A DNA stretch of 64,000 nt from Apostichopus parvimensis. Lineage: Eukaryota > Echinodermata > Holothuroidea > Aspidochirotida > Stichopodidae. The notes beneath the pieces were generated by a model that was given only the letters and a program-made list of their open reading frames with translations, was not told where the DNA came from and did no database searches. Within the stretch, counting starts at the first letter, position 1, and every line of letters starts with the position of its first letter. A program made the position numbers and the translations under genes. Location: positions 555,949 to 619,948 of the forward strand of contig KN882225.1 of assembly GCA_000934455.1 (NCBI GenBank), in the 5' to 3' direction. This document shows positions 1 through 12,018 of the stretch, piece after piece.

Positions 1-49
1 TTCTTCTCCCTCCCTTGACAAAATCATATAAAAAGTCTAACAAAAACCT

Positions 50-330
50 CCGCGTTTTCGACCTGCACTTACTGAAAAAGTCTCATACCCTTACTGCTTC
101 CTTGCGCATATTGGCAAACACTTTTTCAGCCTACCTTGAAAAAATTCTCTACTTCCGGCCATTGCTTGAAAAAAAAATCCGCGTTTTGGCTGAAATGCGC
201 TAAAAAAACATCTTGACCGTGCCATCCGTGAAAATATCCTGTAGTTTCGCTATTGTAAGAAAAAAAAACATTCCGCGTTTCAACCTGCATTTAATGACCA
301 AGAGCCCAAGCCCACTATGCTTCCTTGCTT
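50..330. repeat. Imperfect two-copy repeat, about 220-bp unit
   Basis: The stretch beginning CCGCGTTTTCGACCTGCA near 50 and ending in a CTGCTTCCTTGC block recurs near 271 as CCGCGTTTCAACCTGCAT followed by ATGCTTCCTTGC. A third shorter CCGCGTTTTGG lies near 180. The short open frame here shows no protein signature, so I read this as noncoding repeat. Confidence 0.5.
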
Positions 331-359
331 GTAAGGAAATTTACAAGGGAGCAGCAGTC

Positions 360-1308
360 TTAAAATTCTTGTAGTCCAATGTACACACACAATATTATTG
401 CCAACAATATCACAAATCAACCGTTGGTCCTTTTGAGAACCTGTTCAGGACCAGATGTCTGATATGAGCAAGATTTTTTGGGGGGAAAAGAACTCACAGA
501 ATCATCCTAACTGTACTTATTAAAAACCAAACCTTCATCTCTATTAACTTTGCACATTAAGGTGCAGAGGAGTCAACTTATGGACAATTTTTATTGGAAT
601 ATGGCCACGAAACTTCAAATAATCAGCTTGAAAGAAACTAATACAGGTCACTGGAGGTCAACCCGAGGTGAAAGGTCACCCAAATGCAGGTCGACTATTG
701 GATTACAATAGCATAACTCCCAACCTTGATGGACATTTGGTTGTGAAGTAATTGCAAAAATACTAGCTTTTTACCCCTAATTGACCTTTGTTGACCTTGG
801 ATCATATTACCGTTATGTTCGGAAACCCTACTTCATTCACAGCTTGTCCCAATATATCAGCCATGTTAGACTTCGTGACTGGAAGTTATTGCAAAACTGT
901 GCACTCTATCCTAAAATTGTTAGTTGCTCTAATGTTCACACACAATGTTATTGCTAAAAAGGAATCCAAAGCAACATTTGGGCCCCTCATACCTTCAGAA
1001 ACTGGTGTCCTTTTCAAGCGGGAGTTGGTTTCCTCTATATAGCACACAGAGCTCTATCTTATATCAAAATATTTTTAACTGTTTTTCTTTGCCCCATATC
1101 TCCGAAATGACCATATTTTTGAAAGATTTTACCTTTTCACCTTACAGTAACATGTAGTTTGACACACTGATTCCAAAAAGCAACATGACAAGTCTATACG
1201 ACCATCCTAACCACATGTACTTATTAAAACCAAAGAAAACCCTCACCTCTGATAACTTCGCACAGGAACGTTGCACAGGGGTCAACCCACGGACAATATT
1301 GATCAGAT
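360..1308. repeat. Tandem interspersed repeat, left part (split by transposon A)
   Basis: Blocks such as GGTCACTGGAGGTCAACC, AACTTTGCACA...GTCAAC and the ACACACAATRTTATTGC region recur within 360-1308 and again at 5712-6330. The unit is roughly 0.6-0.7 kb with strong divergence. The second unit stops abruptly after ...ATATTGATCAGA, where transposon A begins, and its continuation (AAGGTACCTTTGRGATCC) is found at 5711. No coding signal was seen. Confidence 0.6.
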
Positions 1309-1654
1309 GGTCAATTCCAACATCATACCAACAAATTTAAAATCATTGTACATTAAAATTGTATAAGTTTCCAATAAATAAAATACTTGTAGTTAATAAC
1401 AATATTTTTTCCACCCCCCCCCCATTTTTGGGTTCATTATGGGGTCGGTAATAACAAATGGTTGCCGGAGTAAGAAAATTATGGAAAAGTGAAATTTCAT
1501 TTTATGTAGATCTCTACATAGTAATCATAGGTATGATAATTTTTTTGGACTAATTATATTTGCTATAGCATAGTGCTCACTTAATAGCTTAATATTTTTT
1601 TACACATTAAGGCATTACACAACAGTGCTGAATTGCAAACACGCTCGATTTACT

Positions 1655-1827
1655 GTCACGCGAGTCACAAAATGTACTGTTTTTCTTCCTCCTTGCTTGC
1701 AAAATCGTTTTAATCAAAATAATGAATATCAAGTCTTCACATAGATAGCAAAAGGATTACTGAATTTTCCTTTGGAGAAAATATTCAAATTTGGCGGAAA
1801 ATCCCTTTACAATGTCACGCGAGTCAC
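1655..1827 (+). repeat. GTCACGCGAGTCAC motif, left pair
   Basis: Exact 14-mers lie at 1655-1668 and 1814-1827, between the left end and the transposase of transposon A. The same motif lies on the right side of the element, which suggests transposase-binding subterminal repeats rather than chance. Confidence 0.55.
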
Positions 1828-2606
1828 GTAAATTCAAGGTAGTGTTTGTACATATTTACTGTGTGAAAATTACAGGGATGTTATAGTTTGATGAAAGAAT
1901 CACTGATTAAAGATATCATATATGCATTCCCCTTTAATAAGGCAACTTGAATAATATCAGCACACATAATGATACTAATGATAATAATTTCATTGAAATT
2001 TCATAATTCAAATTCGTGAATATTTATTCGCATTATAATGCGTATTTTATCAGCGCGTTTAGAAAGTTAGCATTTGTGATTGATTTTTTAAGTAATATAT
2101 AAAAACATAATCTATGTTAGTATCTGGCATCGCCATGTGCTATGACTTCACAACTTTAAGGTTAACTGCACAATAATTCCCAAATATTCTCAAATATTAC
2201 TGTACATGTCCTCGCAGTGCAACACTTGCAAGCCCAGACGTGCAACAGTGATACTTTGGTGAGTATATGTCGCAGAATTTGTTATTGAATATTGGGTTTC
2301 TATTCAGATGGCCTTTTGTCAACTTTTTCCTTGCCTCACATTGTATGTAGCAGTTCCACTACAAATTCTGGCAACTTGTTACTGATATTTTATACAGGAC
2401 CACCCATTTTTACGAGAAAGAAGGATCATGGCTGTTTGCTGTAATAGTGCAAGTGCATAGGGAGGAGGAGGTGCAGGGGAAAGGGGGTAGGTTGGGGTTG
2501 TCTCCTAAGCAAAATGTTTTTCCATTTTAAACAACAGAATAACGTAAAATAGCATAATTAGTCACTGTATTATATTTTGCATTTACAGTAGGTATTTCTC
2601 TTACAG

Positions 2607-4650
2607 ATGGGGGACACAACACTCTAAAGTGGCCCTAAATCCAGCAGAGAGGCCAAGAAGGAGGAGGCAGAAACTCAGGCAACATGGAACTTACACAAAC
2701 TACAAGGCAAAAAATGCACTGTATACAAGAAGGCACTGAGAGGAAACAAAAGGAGGTTTGAAGCAGTTGTCACCAGCAGAGCAAAATGAGCTATGTCACC
2801 TGAAAAAGCAACAGGCAACACTGGGGCAGAGGAAATATAGACGAGATAAGGCTACAGACATGGCTTCCCCCATAACTACTCCTGGTGTACATGCGCAAGC
2901 ATATTCTGCAAAACAATCCTTGCATCGCGCAGTCAATGGTGTGTGGTCTGCCTTCCCCAGAAGCCTTAGGAAAAGGGCCTCTGTTATGAGGAAGGTTTCA
3001 TCTGGCTTCTGGCAGCCTGCCGTCAATGATGGGAGAGGGAGACGGGTGGACAGTATTTCTGAGGGGCTACATGCCAAGGTTACTCAGTTCTATGAACGTC
3101 GCGATATCAGCAGAGTTGCCCCAGGTAAACGGGATACCGTGATCGTACGGTAAGAAAGCGGATAGCAGAAGCTGCAAAAGCGATACTTGACCATGACCAT
3201 CAACGAAGCCTATGCTCTCTTCAAGGAAGAAAATACAGACGCCAAGATCTGGAGAAGTAAATTTGCTGAACTACGCCCCCCCCCCCCTTGCTGTCATGCT
3301 CAGTTCTGAAACCCCAGCAACCTGCACCTGTCTCTACCACCAGAATAGGACTTTGGCTTTTGATGGAATCCACAAAGTAATTCCATCCATTGCAAAGTAC
3401 ACCAGTGAGTTTCCTTGAACATGTGTGCTTTCACCAGAGTCAGAATCCTGTTGGTTCGGAGAATGCAGTCATAATGCTTGCGGCTTCACCCACGTGTATC
3501 CTGTTCCAGAGAATGCTCCCATGGGAGAGGCAACAAAATGGATGCAATGGGAAGAAGTTAACGGTCATCTAGCAAAGTGTGAAGTTGAAGGCACAGTACA
3601 AAATTTGTAGGACTACATGTCTTCCAATGCACCGAAAATATTGACCCACAGTTTCATCAAACGCAAACAAGCGGCCAAGTATGAAACCGACAAATTCAAG
3701 GATCTTCAAATGATTCTGACGTGGCTGTTCTCGAAATGGATTTTGCAGAAAACTATACCTGCAAAGCCTAAGACGAGGTTCAATCCGCCCACTGGAACCA
3801 GACACAGGTGACTTTATTTACTACAGTGACCTGGTTTCGTGAAGCTATCCTCTCGCATGTTATTGCCAGTGACCTTCTCCGCAATGATAAGACATTTGTT
3901 GTCGTGTTTACAGACTATATCATCTCTTGTCTACCTGATGGAGTTTCAAGAAAGTTAGAGTGTGGACAGATGGACCAGCAAGTCAGTTCAAGAACAAGTT
4001 TGTGATGGCAGCAATGAAAGTTGTGGCTGATCAACATAATGTACAGATGACGTGGAACTTCAGCGTTACCAGTCATGGGAAAGGCCTAGTGGATGGGATC
4101 AGCGGCACTCTGAAGCGAATGGCAACGGAACGGGTCAAGAATCGCCAGTGCATTATTAATAATGCATACGACTTCCAGAAGGCTGTTTCAGGATCGAGCA
4201 TCGAAGTCACCCTGATTTCCCGTCAGGAAATACAGAATCCAGAGAATGCACGTCAAGCAAGAACTGATAACTAAGCGATATGGCTCAGAAACGACCACAG
4301 TCACATATCCCAGCCGCAAAGCAGATGAGAATGATCCATCGTCTGCCACTGAGAATGATGAATAGAGTACGGTTGCTGGTGCTTGCAGCACAACTAAGCC
4401 GAATGAGCCTGCTGAAATGTTCTTTCACCATCCAATCATCTAAGACACTTCGTATGGGGTCTACTGGGAGGAATCGGACTATTGGTTTGTTGGAAGGGTC
4501 CTAGAAGAGCAAAGTAGCAAAGTAAAGATGGAATTCATCCACAAGTCTTCGCAAGAGGCCAACAGCTTCAAAATAGCGAATGATGTAGCAGTCATGGCAA
4601 CCACCCAAATCTTCACTCCCGTCCAGCCACTATTGCATATTTCTTCATGA
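2607..4650 (+). pseudogene. Decayed transposase of the CYHQN/HGKG family (transposon A)
   Basis: I recognise a widespread marine-invertebrate transposase-like family, usually annotated as uncharacterised. Along three frames one can follow a basic N-terminus (NPAERPRRRRQ, near 2638), a segment AYSAKQSLHRAV, an FYERRDISRVAPGKRD block (near 3090), FKEEN...SKFAELRP, the CTCLYHQN signature (near 3330), DFAENYTCKA (near 3755), HWNQTQVTLFTTVTWF, TDGPASQFKNKF (3965), the SHGKGLVDGISGTLKR motif (near 4075) and a C-terminal YGVYW...DYWFVGRVLE module (near 4460). The DFAEN and TDG acidic residues are probable catalytic carboxylates of an RNase-H fold (inference). Damage: in-frame TAA after TCKA, a poly-C run at about 3277 that changes frame after LRP, and at least three other frame changes. 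The exon appears to start after an acceptor ending at 2606. Not functional as it stands. Confidence 0.75.
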
Positions 4651-4837
4651 CGACAAGTTCTCTGAAATTATCAGATGGTGATTCAAGTTAGCCAGGGACA
4701 AATATAGAGAGTTCTGCAAGTTCACAATGGCATGATCACAAACTCCACTTGTTGATTGTTTCTCCATAGTGTTTGAACTATCTGACATTACATTTACACA
4801 CATTATTAGTGTGCTATTGGCTGCAGTGTTAGAAATT

Positions 4838-4985
4838 AATGAAATTGAATACAGCTGTTACACTTTTAGTTTATTCAAATATGACAAATAAGAATGGTCA
4901 TTTTAATCACTATGAGATTGAATACAGCTGTTATACCTTTGGTTGATTCAAATATGACAAATGAGAATGGAAATTTCAATCACAT
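4838..4985. repeat. Two-copy tandem repeat, about 73 bp
   Basis: GAATACAGCTGTTA...TTCAAATATGACAAAT.AGAATGG occurs twice head to tail, at about 4846 and 4919. It lies inside transposon A, downstream of the transposase, and is noncoding. Confidence 0.6.
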
Positions 4986-5287
4986 TTTGAGAGATGTTTC
5001 TTCTATAACTTTCAAATGAGTGACTTCAACAGACTAAATATCGTTATCAATATTAATTGACAAGATATATTGCCTGAAGAACTTTACTACCCGTACAGTA
5101 TATTACCTACTGTCTGCAGTCATGCGGGTAACTCGGGGACATTAATATCATCTGGACATTCCCAAAGGGAAGTTCCTTTTGGCCACTTTCTAGACCGACG
5201 TATGTTATATTTCACTATGCAAGATCTATACCTTCGATTCACTACTGCATTTGGTCTACAACTATCCGAAAAGTGAACTTGTCACGT

Positions 5288-5694
5288 GTCACGTGAGCCA
5301 GGTTTTTTTGTCACGCGAGTCGTAATACATCTTCATCGTTATTTTCATGCGTTACAACATTTTTCAAAGTTGAATAGCTGTCGCGGTAGAGGTGTTTTTC
5401 AACTTCGGTATGATTATAAACAGTTATTGGAAACATTTTGATATAACACATAAGAAATCGAGCATTTGTGTGTGCATTCTCATTTTTGCTAATAGTAACT
5501 GTCACGCGAGTCACGTTTAGTTTTTCGCCAATTTCACCCCCAATACTTGAGGTAAAAATATTTTTTCTCTACTGTTGTAAGCATTAAGGCGTACCTTCAC
5601 TGACTACATGAATGCTTATCTCCCAGGTAATTTCTTTATTTGTTTAATGATATCAAGTAGAGAGTAATGTCACTAAAAATGTCACACGAGTCAC
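5288..5694 (+). repeat. GTCACGCGAGTCAC motif, right cluster
   Basis: Copies lie at 5310-5321 (12 of 14), 5501-5514 (exact) and 5681-5694 (one change), plus a weaker copy at 5288. The last is only 3 bp from the inferred terminal repeat of transposon A. All read in the same direction as the left pair. Confidence 0.55.
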
Positions 5695-5711
5695 CACGGA
5701 ATTTACCAGAA

Positions 5712-6330
5712 GGTACCTTTGAGATCCGAATATGGCTACGAAAATTCAACTAACCAAAGAAACTAATGTAGGTGACCTCTGATAACTTTGCACAGGAACG
5801 TCGCACAGCGGTCAACCCACGGACAATATTGATCAGAAGGTACCTTTGGGATCCGAATATGGCTACGCAAAATTCAAATTACCAAAGAAATTAATATAGG
5901 TCACTGGAGGTCAACCTGAGGGCAAAGGTCACCCATAACTTTTCTGACCTATTATTTGGAAACAATCCCTTACCCCATTTACAGCTATAACCAAACAAAG
6001 TAATACAGGTCACCGGAAGTCAACCTGCGGTGAAATGTCACCTATATGCGGGTCGAATACTGGACTACAATAGCGTAACTCCTAACCTTGACGGGCATGT
6101 TCTTCTCAAGTTATTGCCAAAATACTAGTTCTTGACCCCTAGTTGACCTTGGACCACATGACCGTTATGTTTGGAAACGATCGCTTACCCCATTCCCAAC
6201 TACTCCCAAAATATCAATCATGTCGGACCCTGTTAATGGTAGTTATTGCTTTTTCTAATATTTTGGTTTTGGCCTCTAACTGACCTTTGGTGACCTTCAC
6301 AGGCACCAAATAGGGCACACCTGCTCACTA
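5712..6330. repeat. Tandem interspersed repeat, right part
   Basis: This continues the repeat at 360-1308: CAGAAGGTACCTTTGRGATCCGAATATGGCTAC occurs at 5708 and again near 5835, with GGTCACTGGAGGTCAACC near 5900, TTGACCTTGGACCACATGACC near 6140 and GGTGACCTTCAC near 6290. The stretch from 6330 to 6576 holds only a CACACAC microsatellite and a poly-C run near 6507. Confidence 0.55.
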
Positions 6331-6576
6331 TGGCGGATCTATATACCAAGTTGAAGTTTAGTCCAACCTTCCTTTGTTGAGTTAGTGTACCCAAGCAAGT
6401 GTCACAGATGCACACACGGACACATACACACATACGCCATCATGAATGCATAGGTTACGATTATCATCGAAGGCAAAAATGAGTGACATTTTTGTCTCAA
6501 CAATACGCCCCCCCCCCCCTCACCCCATAATTTATACAATCAGAATGTAAAATTGTCTCTTTAGCCTTTAGTTAAG

Positions 6577-9500
6577 TTAACTCTTTAACCTCAGGCAGCT
6601 TACTTTAGCTTTAATATTTTTCAGTGCCTCCTTTCGCTTTACTAACGTCCATGGCCTTCTTGACCGGTTTTTTTCACCCGGGGTTTTGTCTTTCCTGAAG
6701 TACATGCTAAACAGATGTTTCACCTCTTCAATTTCATCTGGTGTCCATTTGCGTCTCTGTGTGGTTTTCCCAGCCACTTTTTTGGGCTTTTTACGGTCAG
6801 AATTAACGGCAACAGAAAGACATAATGTTGTGTTGTTATCAAAATATAACTAAAGACACAATTAAAGATGTTTTAAGAATACAAAGTATTCCCTCTGGTG
6901 TAGGGCTTACATGCAAAAGCTTCCATTCCTTACCTTCATTCCAAAACACTGATGACTACATTCAGTTAGGTTTTGACTACAATAGTCAGTAAATATTAAG
7001 GCCCTTTTGTAAACATGGTGTTGCATTTAACTTACTATCCTATCATAATCTTACAGCTTATATACTTCATCCCATCCCTACTGGTCACAGGGACTGCACG
7101 AGGACTTCACCGGATCTCAACATATAACTTCAAATACTTACAAATTGACAAAGAATCCTCATCTTGTTCTGGTAAATCTGTCAGATATTCTTCCTCGACA
7201 TCCATGTCAGTGCCGTTGCATTTTGAAGCTCTGACAACTTTTCTTACCTCATCATCCGGTTCCCCAATTTCCGAGGCTTCAGTTGTAGCCTCAGTCTCTT
7301 CCTGACCAATCAGTTCTGAAATTAGGACATTTGCGTTAAAGTTATTGCTAAAGCACTACAGTATAACGTGTAGCTAAGCCTATATGATATTTAAACTGTA
7401 CTGTCATTTGAAGCATCCTCACATATCAATGAACATCACTTTAGGGCTATAAGCACTTAAAATGTCAAGTCTTCGGAAACCTGATTGAGTTGTAATTTTC
7501 AATCGTAACATTAATCATGGTCAATGTGGAGGGTGTGGACGACAGTCCAGTATGTGCTGCACAGCATTGAATGTGAAAGATTGAGGAAAAGACGGTAAAG
7601 ATTGCTCTGGCTGTATATAAAAGTCAGGTTACTAATAGCCTAATAGGGCATTATGAGTATCTTAACACAGGTGAAAAATTTAGGAAATTTAAGGAGCAAC
7701 AACATTTATGTCCCAACAAATTCCCTTGCATTTACTAAATAATGACATAAATACCATCCATAACAACCACATAACCGTTATTGTACATCAAGCATTCTCT
7801 TAGCAGAAGTCAACAAAAATTTATCATTTGATTCACACTATCCCTCTGATCCTCTCTGGTTTAGCAAGATCAGATTCAGTGGTCATTACTACCATTGAAT
7901 ATCCTCCTCGAATAACTCCTGACCCTATGAAGAAGTTGAAAGGTGGGATTGGAAGTAGTGTATGCCACACACCTTCTTTATTTGAAAAAAAAAATCAGAA
8001 CTAAACACTTGAAATGTCGATAGACAGAAAACCAAAAGATGAAAAACGAGTAGGAAACAAATCATGCAGTGCCTAAAATAGAGTATGCAAGTTATTTAAT
8101 GCAGGGAATCCTACTAATGTATTACTTGTTTCTAGTTTCATGACACACCACAGATTTGTCAATGTCATAAATGTTAGTACGACATTTTTTTCTAAAACAT
8201 CATTTAACATCATTTAAATGTTTCAAAACTTTATCATCAGCACTGATGCAATATAAACCAAGGTTACATGTTTATGTTGAAAATAGCAACATACATCCAT
8301 TTCATGAAACCAACAGCCCAAATAATTTTTTATAAACAATTAATTGAAAGAATCACAGATACATCCATGTAATACATGGAAGCCAATGCTGTCAATGACA
8401 CCTAAGACAGCACCTAATATTTCTTTAGTTGGCTTAATTATGATAGCAGAAGAATGAAAAGGACTTACGGTTCTTAGCATAAACATAGTTATTTTATATT
8501 TAAGGTACAGCATAAGATCTGACATCAATGTCTGTTATATACTGAACAAGTGGCTTGATGAATGCTGGCACAATTACCGGAACAAATTTCTCACGCTAAA
8601 ATGAGCAAGTAGCAAATATAAATATTACCAAGCCATTACTAGCAAAGTGGTAAGATGGTGGACTGTGGCAGCCAAAAAAGCCATACAAATTGCTGAAAAG
8701 TGTAATAAAATATTGGCATAAGACGTGACAAACTATATTATGGCAGTTCAAACATTAACTATAATACTAAATAATTAATAAGTCAATGCTTAAGTACGTG
8801 GGATAGTATTTGAGTTACAATTTCATGTTTGGCGGCAAATCTGTTAACATTGTTGTTTCAACCTTCAATGTATTCAATATTCAGGGCCAATGAGATCAAG
8901 ATTTCTCTCTCTCCTTCTGTTGACAACTTTAATCCTGTGTAGTCAGACCCAATGGTTGCTTAGCTGATTTTTTTCTTTTCTCTTTACCCTGACTATCCAC
9001 CAGTTGAGCAGCACAACTGTAAATAACAGTATTTTGAATTACATGACTGTCATAGTTTCAAACCTCCCCTTCCATGCATGCGGCAGACATGGGTGTGCAG
9101 TAACAGGTACATGTTTTTCAAGTGGTTACTCATCAAACTAAATACACAGTAATTGTTTTTTTTTGGTATTACATGTGCCTTCGTTTACACTTACTACAAC
9201 ACCTAGTCTTTGCGAAACCCAATACGATAACATGAAATGTTAAATTATTAAATGGGAAGGCAGTTACATTGGATGTTAATTGATGTGGTAATTGTGGTTG
9301 TGCACATTATGACCCAGTTTCCTTCGTAAAAAAGTATGTCTCTACTGCATTTATCATTTAAGAATTGTAACAAACTGAAACAACAGGAAAATGTATATAT
9401 TACCTCTCCCCTGACCTCCATAAGATCCTGTTCTTCTAATAGTTTCTTTTCAAAGTTGCTCAGATCCCCAGCAATTTCCTCTGAATTTTCATGAACTCCA

Positions 9501-11508
9501 GATTTTATGGAAAAGTAGCTTGACAATCTGGGAATGACATGTTTTTCATTTTTGTGGAACACTTACAGTATTGATCCTGTGCAGGACTGATCAGCTGATA
9601 GTAATTTTTCAACATAAATTTTAACCAAATCTGACACTACTGTATATTGTTACTACCACAAAGTGATGAACATAAAGAAATACTACAATTCTAAAATGTG
9701 TATTATTAACTCTCATAGAAACCTTCCCTGATATGGCAGCAATATTTTTACTCGTTGATGAGGGGTACACTACACACCCTATGAAGTAACTATAAGACAT
9801 GAGGCAATTGAAGAAAAAAATAACTTTAGGTGTATCTCTACTATGTACGTACTTTTAGGTGAATCTACGGTCTGCTTCAAATAATTCTATGACTGACAAA
9901 AGTAAATAATGGACAGACAGACATAAATTACCATCATACATGTGCATTTGTGCTCATACAGAATGACCAAAATTAAAATTCATTAAAATATAGATTAAAA
10001 TATGAATGAGGAAAACGTCTAACGTTGTACTTCTCCGGGCCGTCTCCTGTTGTAACTAATAAGGGCAGCCTGCACCAAAATCACAATTTCCCGGAAGTTT
10101 GGATATGACTTGTCTTGTACATCACAAGCTGTTGCATCACTGGTTAGGTACTTGCTGAAATTCATAATGTGACTATGTTTGCTTTCCACCTTTCTTCCTT
10201 CTAGTAGAACACGTTCCAACTTCGTTGTCCACTCTATAGACATCAGCTCAAGGAAGTCCTGGGCTGATGCATTCTTATCCTGGTTTCGTGTTTGGATGGC
10301 TTTAGCTAACTTGATGCTTGCCATGTGCTTAATATCATAAGACAATTTTACAGCATTTGAAGGAGCTTGGAGATTCTTTACATCTGCAGCATCTTGGTGA
10401 GCCATTTTTAATGCTCCATGGGCCACATAAGTAAAATAACGGGGATCCAGGTAATCCTCCATGTAGATACCTGTAGATGGCTCCATGTAGATACCTGTAG
10501 ATGGCGTGACCATGTCTCTAAGTATGAGTAAAAATCTACTTCACAGGCGCATTACGGCTGAAACGTAATTCTTTCGCATGAGCTTCTTCCTATGTTCCTG
10601 ACAAGCCATTGGTTACCCAATGCTACAAATCAAGGAGTCGGATCTTGCTAACATGCCAATCATAAACTTCCTTCACCATGGTGTCACTTGCCTTTCCTGA
10701 TTCTCTTCGTGATATAATTGAACTTTGTATCAGCAAGTTGCCCTTTGTCTGGCGGGTGAAGTTTTGTCTGTTTGCTGGACAGTTGCTTTGGTGTCGAGGT
10801 ATCACTTACAGTTTTAACCACTCTAAGCAAATTGGGCAAGGACCATATTTAGCAATGCTGAAGCTCTCCTGTTTGTCGGCATGTCTCCTAGCCATTATCA
10901 TCTCACGACTTTTTTTTCTTCAAACCTCCTTGTGGTGGTAGTTATCCCCTCTGTTCCTGAATAGGGCAACAATTTTCTTCCTCTCTCTCTCCTTCTGTAG
11001 TATTATTGCATCACTGTCATCTTTGGACACTTGAATTTTCCAATCTGTTGTACTTCAATCTCTGCTTCATGAGTCTTTCCAAGTATGTGTTGAGTAAAGT
11101 TTGTGTATAGTCGGTGGCAGTATGGGCAGCAATGCATTGCAATATACACCCGCTCCCTTGGTTTCCAATCTGTTGTACTTCAATCTCTGCTTCATGAGTC
11201 TTTCCAAGTATGTGTTGAGTAAAGTTTGTGTATAGTCGGTGGCAGTATGGGCAGCAATGCATTGCAATATACACCCGCTCCCTTGGTTTCTTTCTTCGAC
11301 TTTTGGTGGTTGTGGACGTTATAACTGTTGTAACAAAGATTGATTTAATATCACTGTCAGGAAAAATGTCATCTACTTCAGGTTCAGTGTAGCTATCACC
11401 ATCCTCACTTGCACTGTTTTCCACAGACTCGGTACTGACCACATCTTTGCTAAGACTGTCTAATCTTCTGACCCTTGTGGTAATTTTTCAGACCCAGAAT
11501 CTTCTGCA
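6577..11508 (-). pseudogene. Spliced zinc-finger, tyrosine-recombinase-like gene, decayed
   Basis: Read on minus. Exon 1 (about 11,508 to 10,520) has an acidic region, a zinc finger CPYCHRLYTNFTQHILGKTH, a GDNYHHKEV block and a second knuckle CPICLEW...RHQSNC. Exon 10517-10024 ends in NRRRPGEVQR, resembling the first catalytic Arg region (R-x-GE) of tyrosine recombinases. Exon about 9561-9404 ends FEKKLLEEQDLMEVRGE; exon 8595-8469 gives REKFVPVIVP...NNYVYAKN; exon 7924-7839 gives SGVIRGG...KPERIRG; exon 7301-7142 is acidic; the last (about 6786-6577) is QRRKWTPDEIEEVKHLF, Myb-like. Junctions RGE|REKF and AKN(R)|SGV keep phase. Damage: two in-frame stops (TAA ATA TAA) in exon 8595-8469, a TGA and a TAA plus a 125-bp duplication in exon 1. 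The expected exon with the LGH...HR.YYR motif was not found. Crypton-like origin is an inference; intron sequence between exons shows nothing else. Confidence 0.6.
11041..11290. repeat. Perfect 125-bp tandem duplication inside the zinc-finger exon
   Basis: 11041-11165 and 11166-11290 look identical base for base. The unit length is not a multiple of three, so it changes the reading frame immediately after the zinc finger and repeats the finger in another frame. Perfect identity implies a recent event or an assembly artefact. Confidence 0.85.
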
Positions 11509-11511
11509 GCA

Positions 11512-12018
11512 GGGTCATTCCGTGTCAAATCACCCAAAAAAAAAGGAAATTTAAACCCCACCCTCTTCAAATTTGCTTTGTGGGGTAACTTAAGCTGAAA
11601 AAGCTCAAATTTAAAATTTAGACCCCGTGGGACTAGCGGTTTTCGCGCTATGACACGCCCTTTTTCGGCGATTACGGCCGAAATGGGCGTTACCGCCAAT
11701 GTTCAAATGACCATATCCCAGTAACCGGTGGGCCAAACCTGTTGATATTGGTGTCTTTGGAAAGGTAATTGCATAAGCAATCCACATCTGCCAATATTCA
11801 TCGTGTAGGAGCAATCTGAAGTTTCATGACCTTTTTAACTTCACTTGGACCTTTAATTTGACCTTGTGGATCATGTGATCTGGAGATGAACTTCGGTGAA
11901 TAATATACCCCCACATGTTTTCCACATGATATAAAAAAATTAGAGATATATTATTTCTTATTTGCTTTCCAGCTCTTCTCAAAGTTAGCATACTTGCAAA
12001 AATCTGATATTTCTATGA
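11512..12018 (-). repeat. Left terminal inverted repeat of transposon B
   Basis: Inverted relative to 15,696-16,192. Shared landmarks include CGCGCTATGACACGCCC, CGATTACGGCCGAAATGGGCG, GGTGTCTTTGGAAAGGTAATTGC and CTTTCCAGCTCTTCTCAAAG. Open frames crossing it are only translations of the repeat, seen again in the right copy. Confidence 0.8.

Larger units (their letters stand above)
1309..5707. mobile_element. DNA transposon A, 4.4 kb, short TIR, 4-bp target duplication
   Basis: The ends GGTCAATTCC (1309-1318) and GGAATTTACC (5698-5707) are inverted copies with one mismatch. They are flanked by AGAT (1305-1308) and AGAA (5708-5711), a probable 4-bp target-site duplication with one change. A neighbouring copy of the host repeat near 5830 reads GATCAGAAGGTACC without interruption and serves as a picture of the empty site. 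The interior carries a decayed transposase (2607-4650) and a dispersed motif, GTCACGCGAGTCAC, towards both ends. Flanks 1320-2600 and 4650-5290 are AT-rich and without coding signal. The ends are inferred; the superfamily is not named with certainty (a 4-bp duplication fits Sola-like elements). Confidence 0.6.

Noticed and set aside
7015-7305. 96-aa plus-strand serine-rich frame
   Set aside because: Antisense shadow of an acidic exon (EETEATTEASEIGEPDDE) with good minus-strand splice sites.
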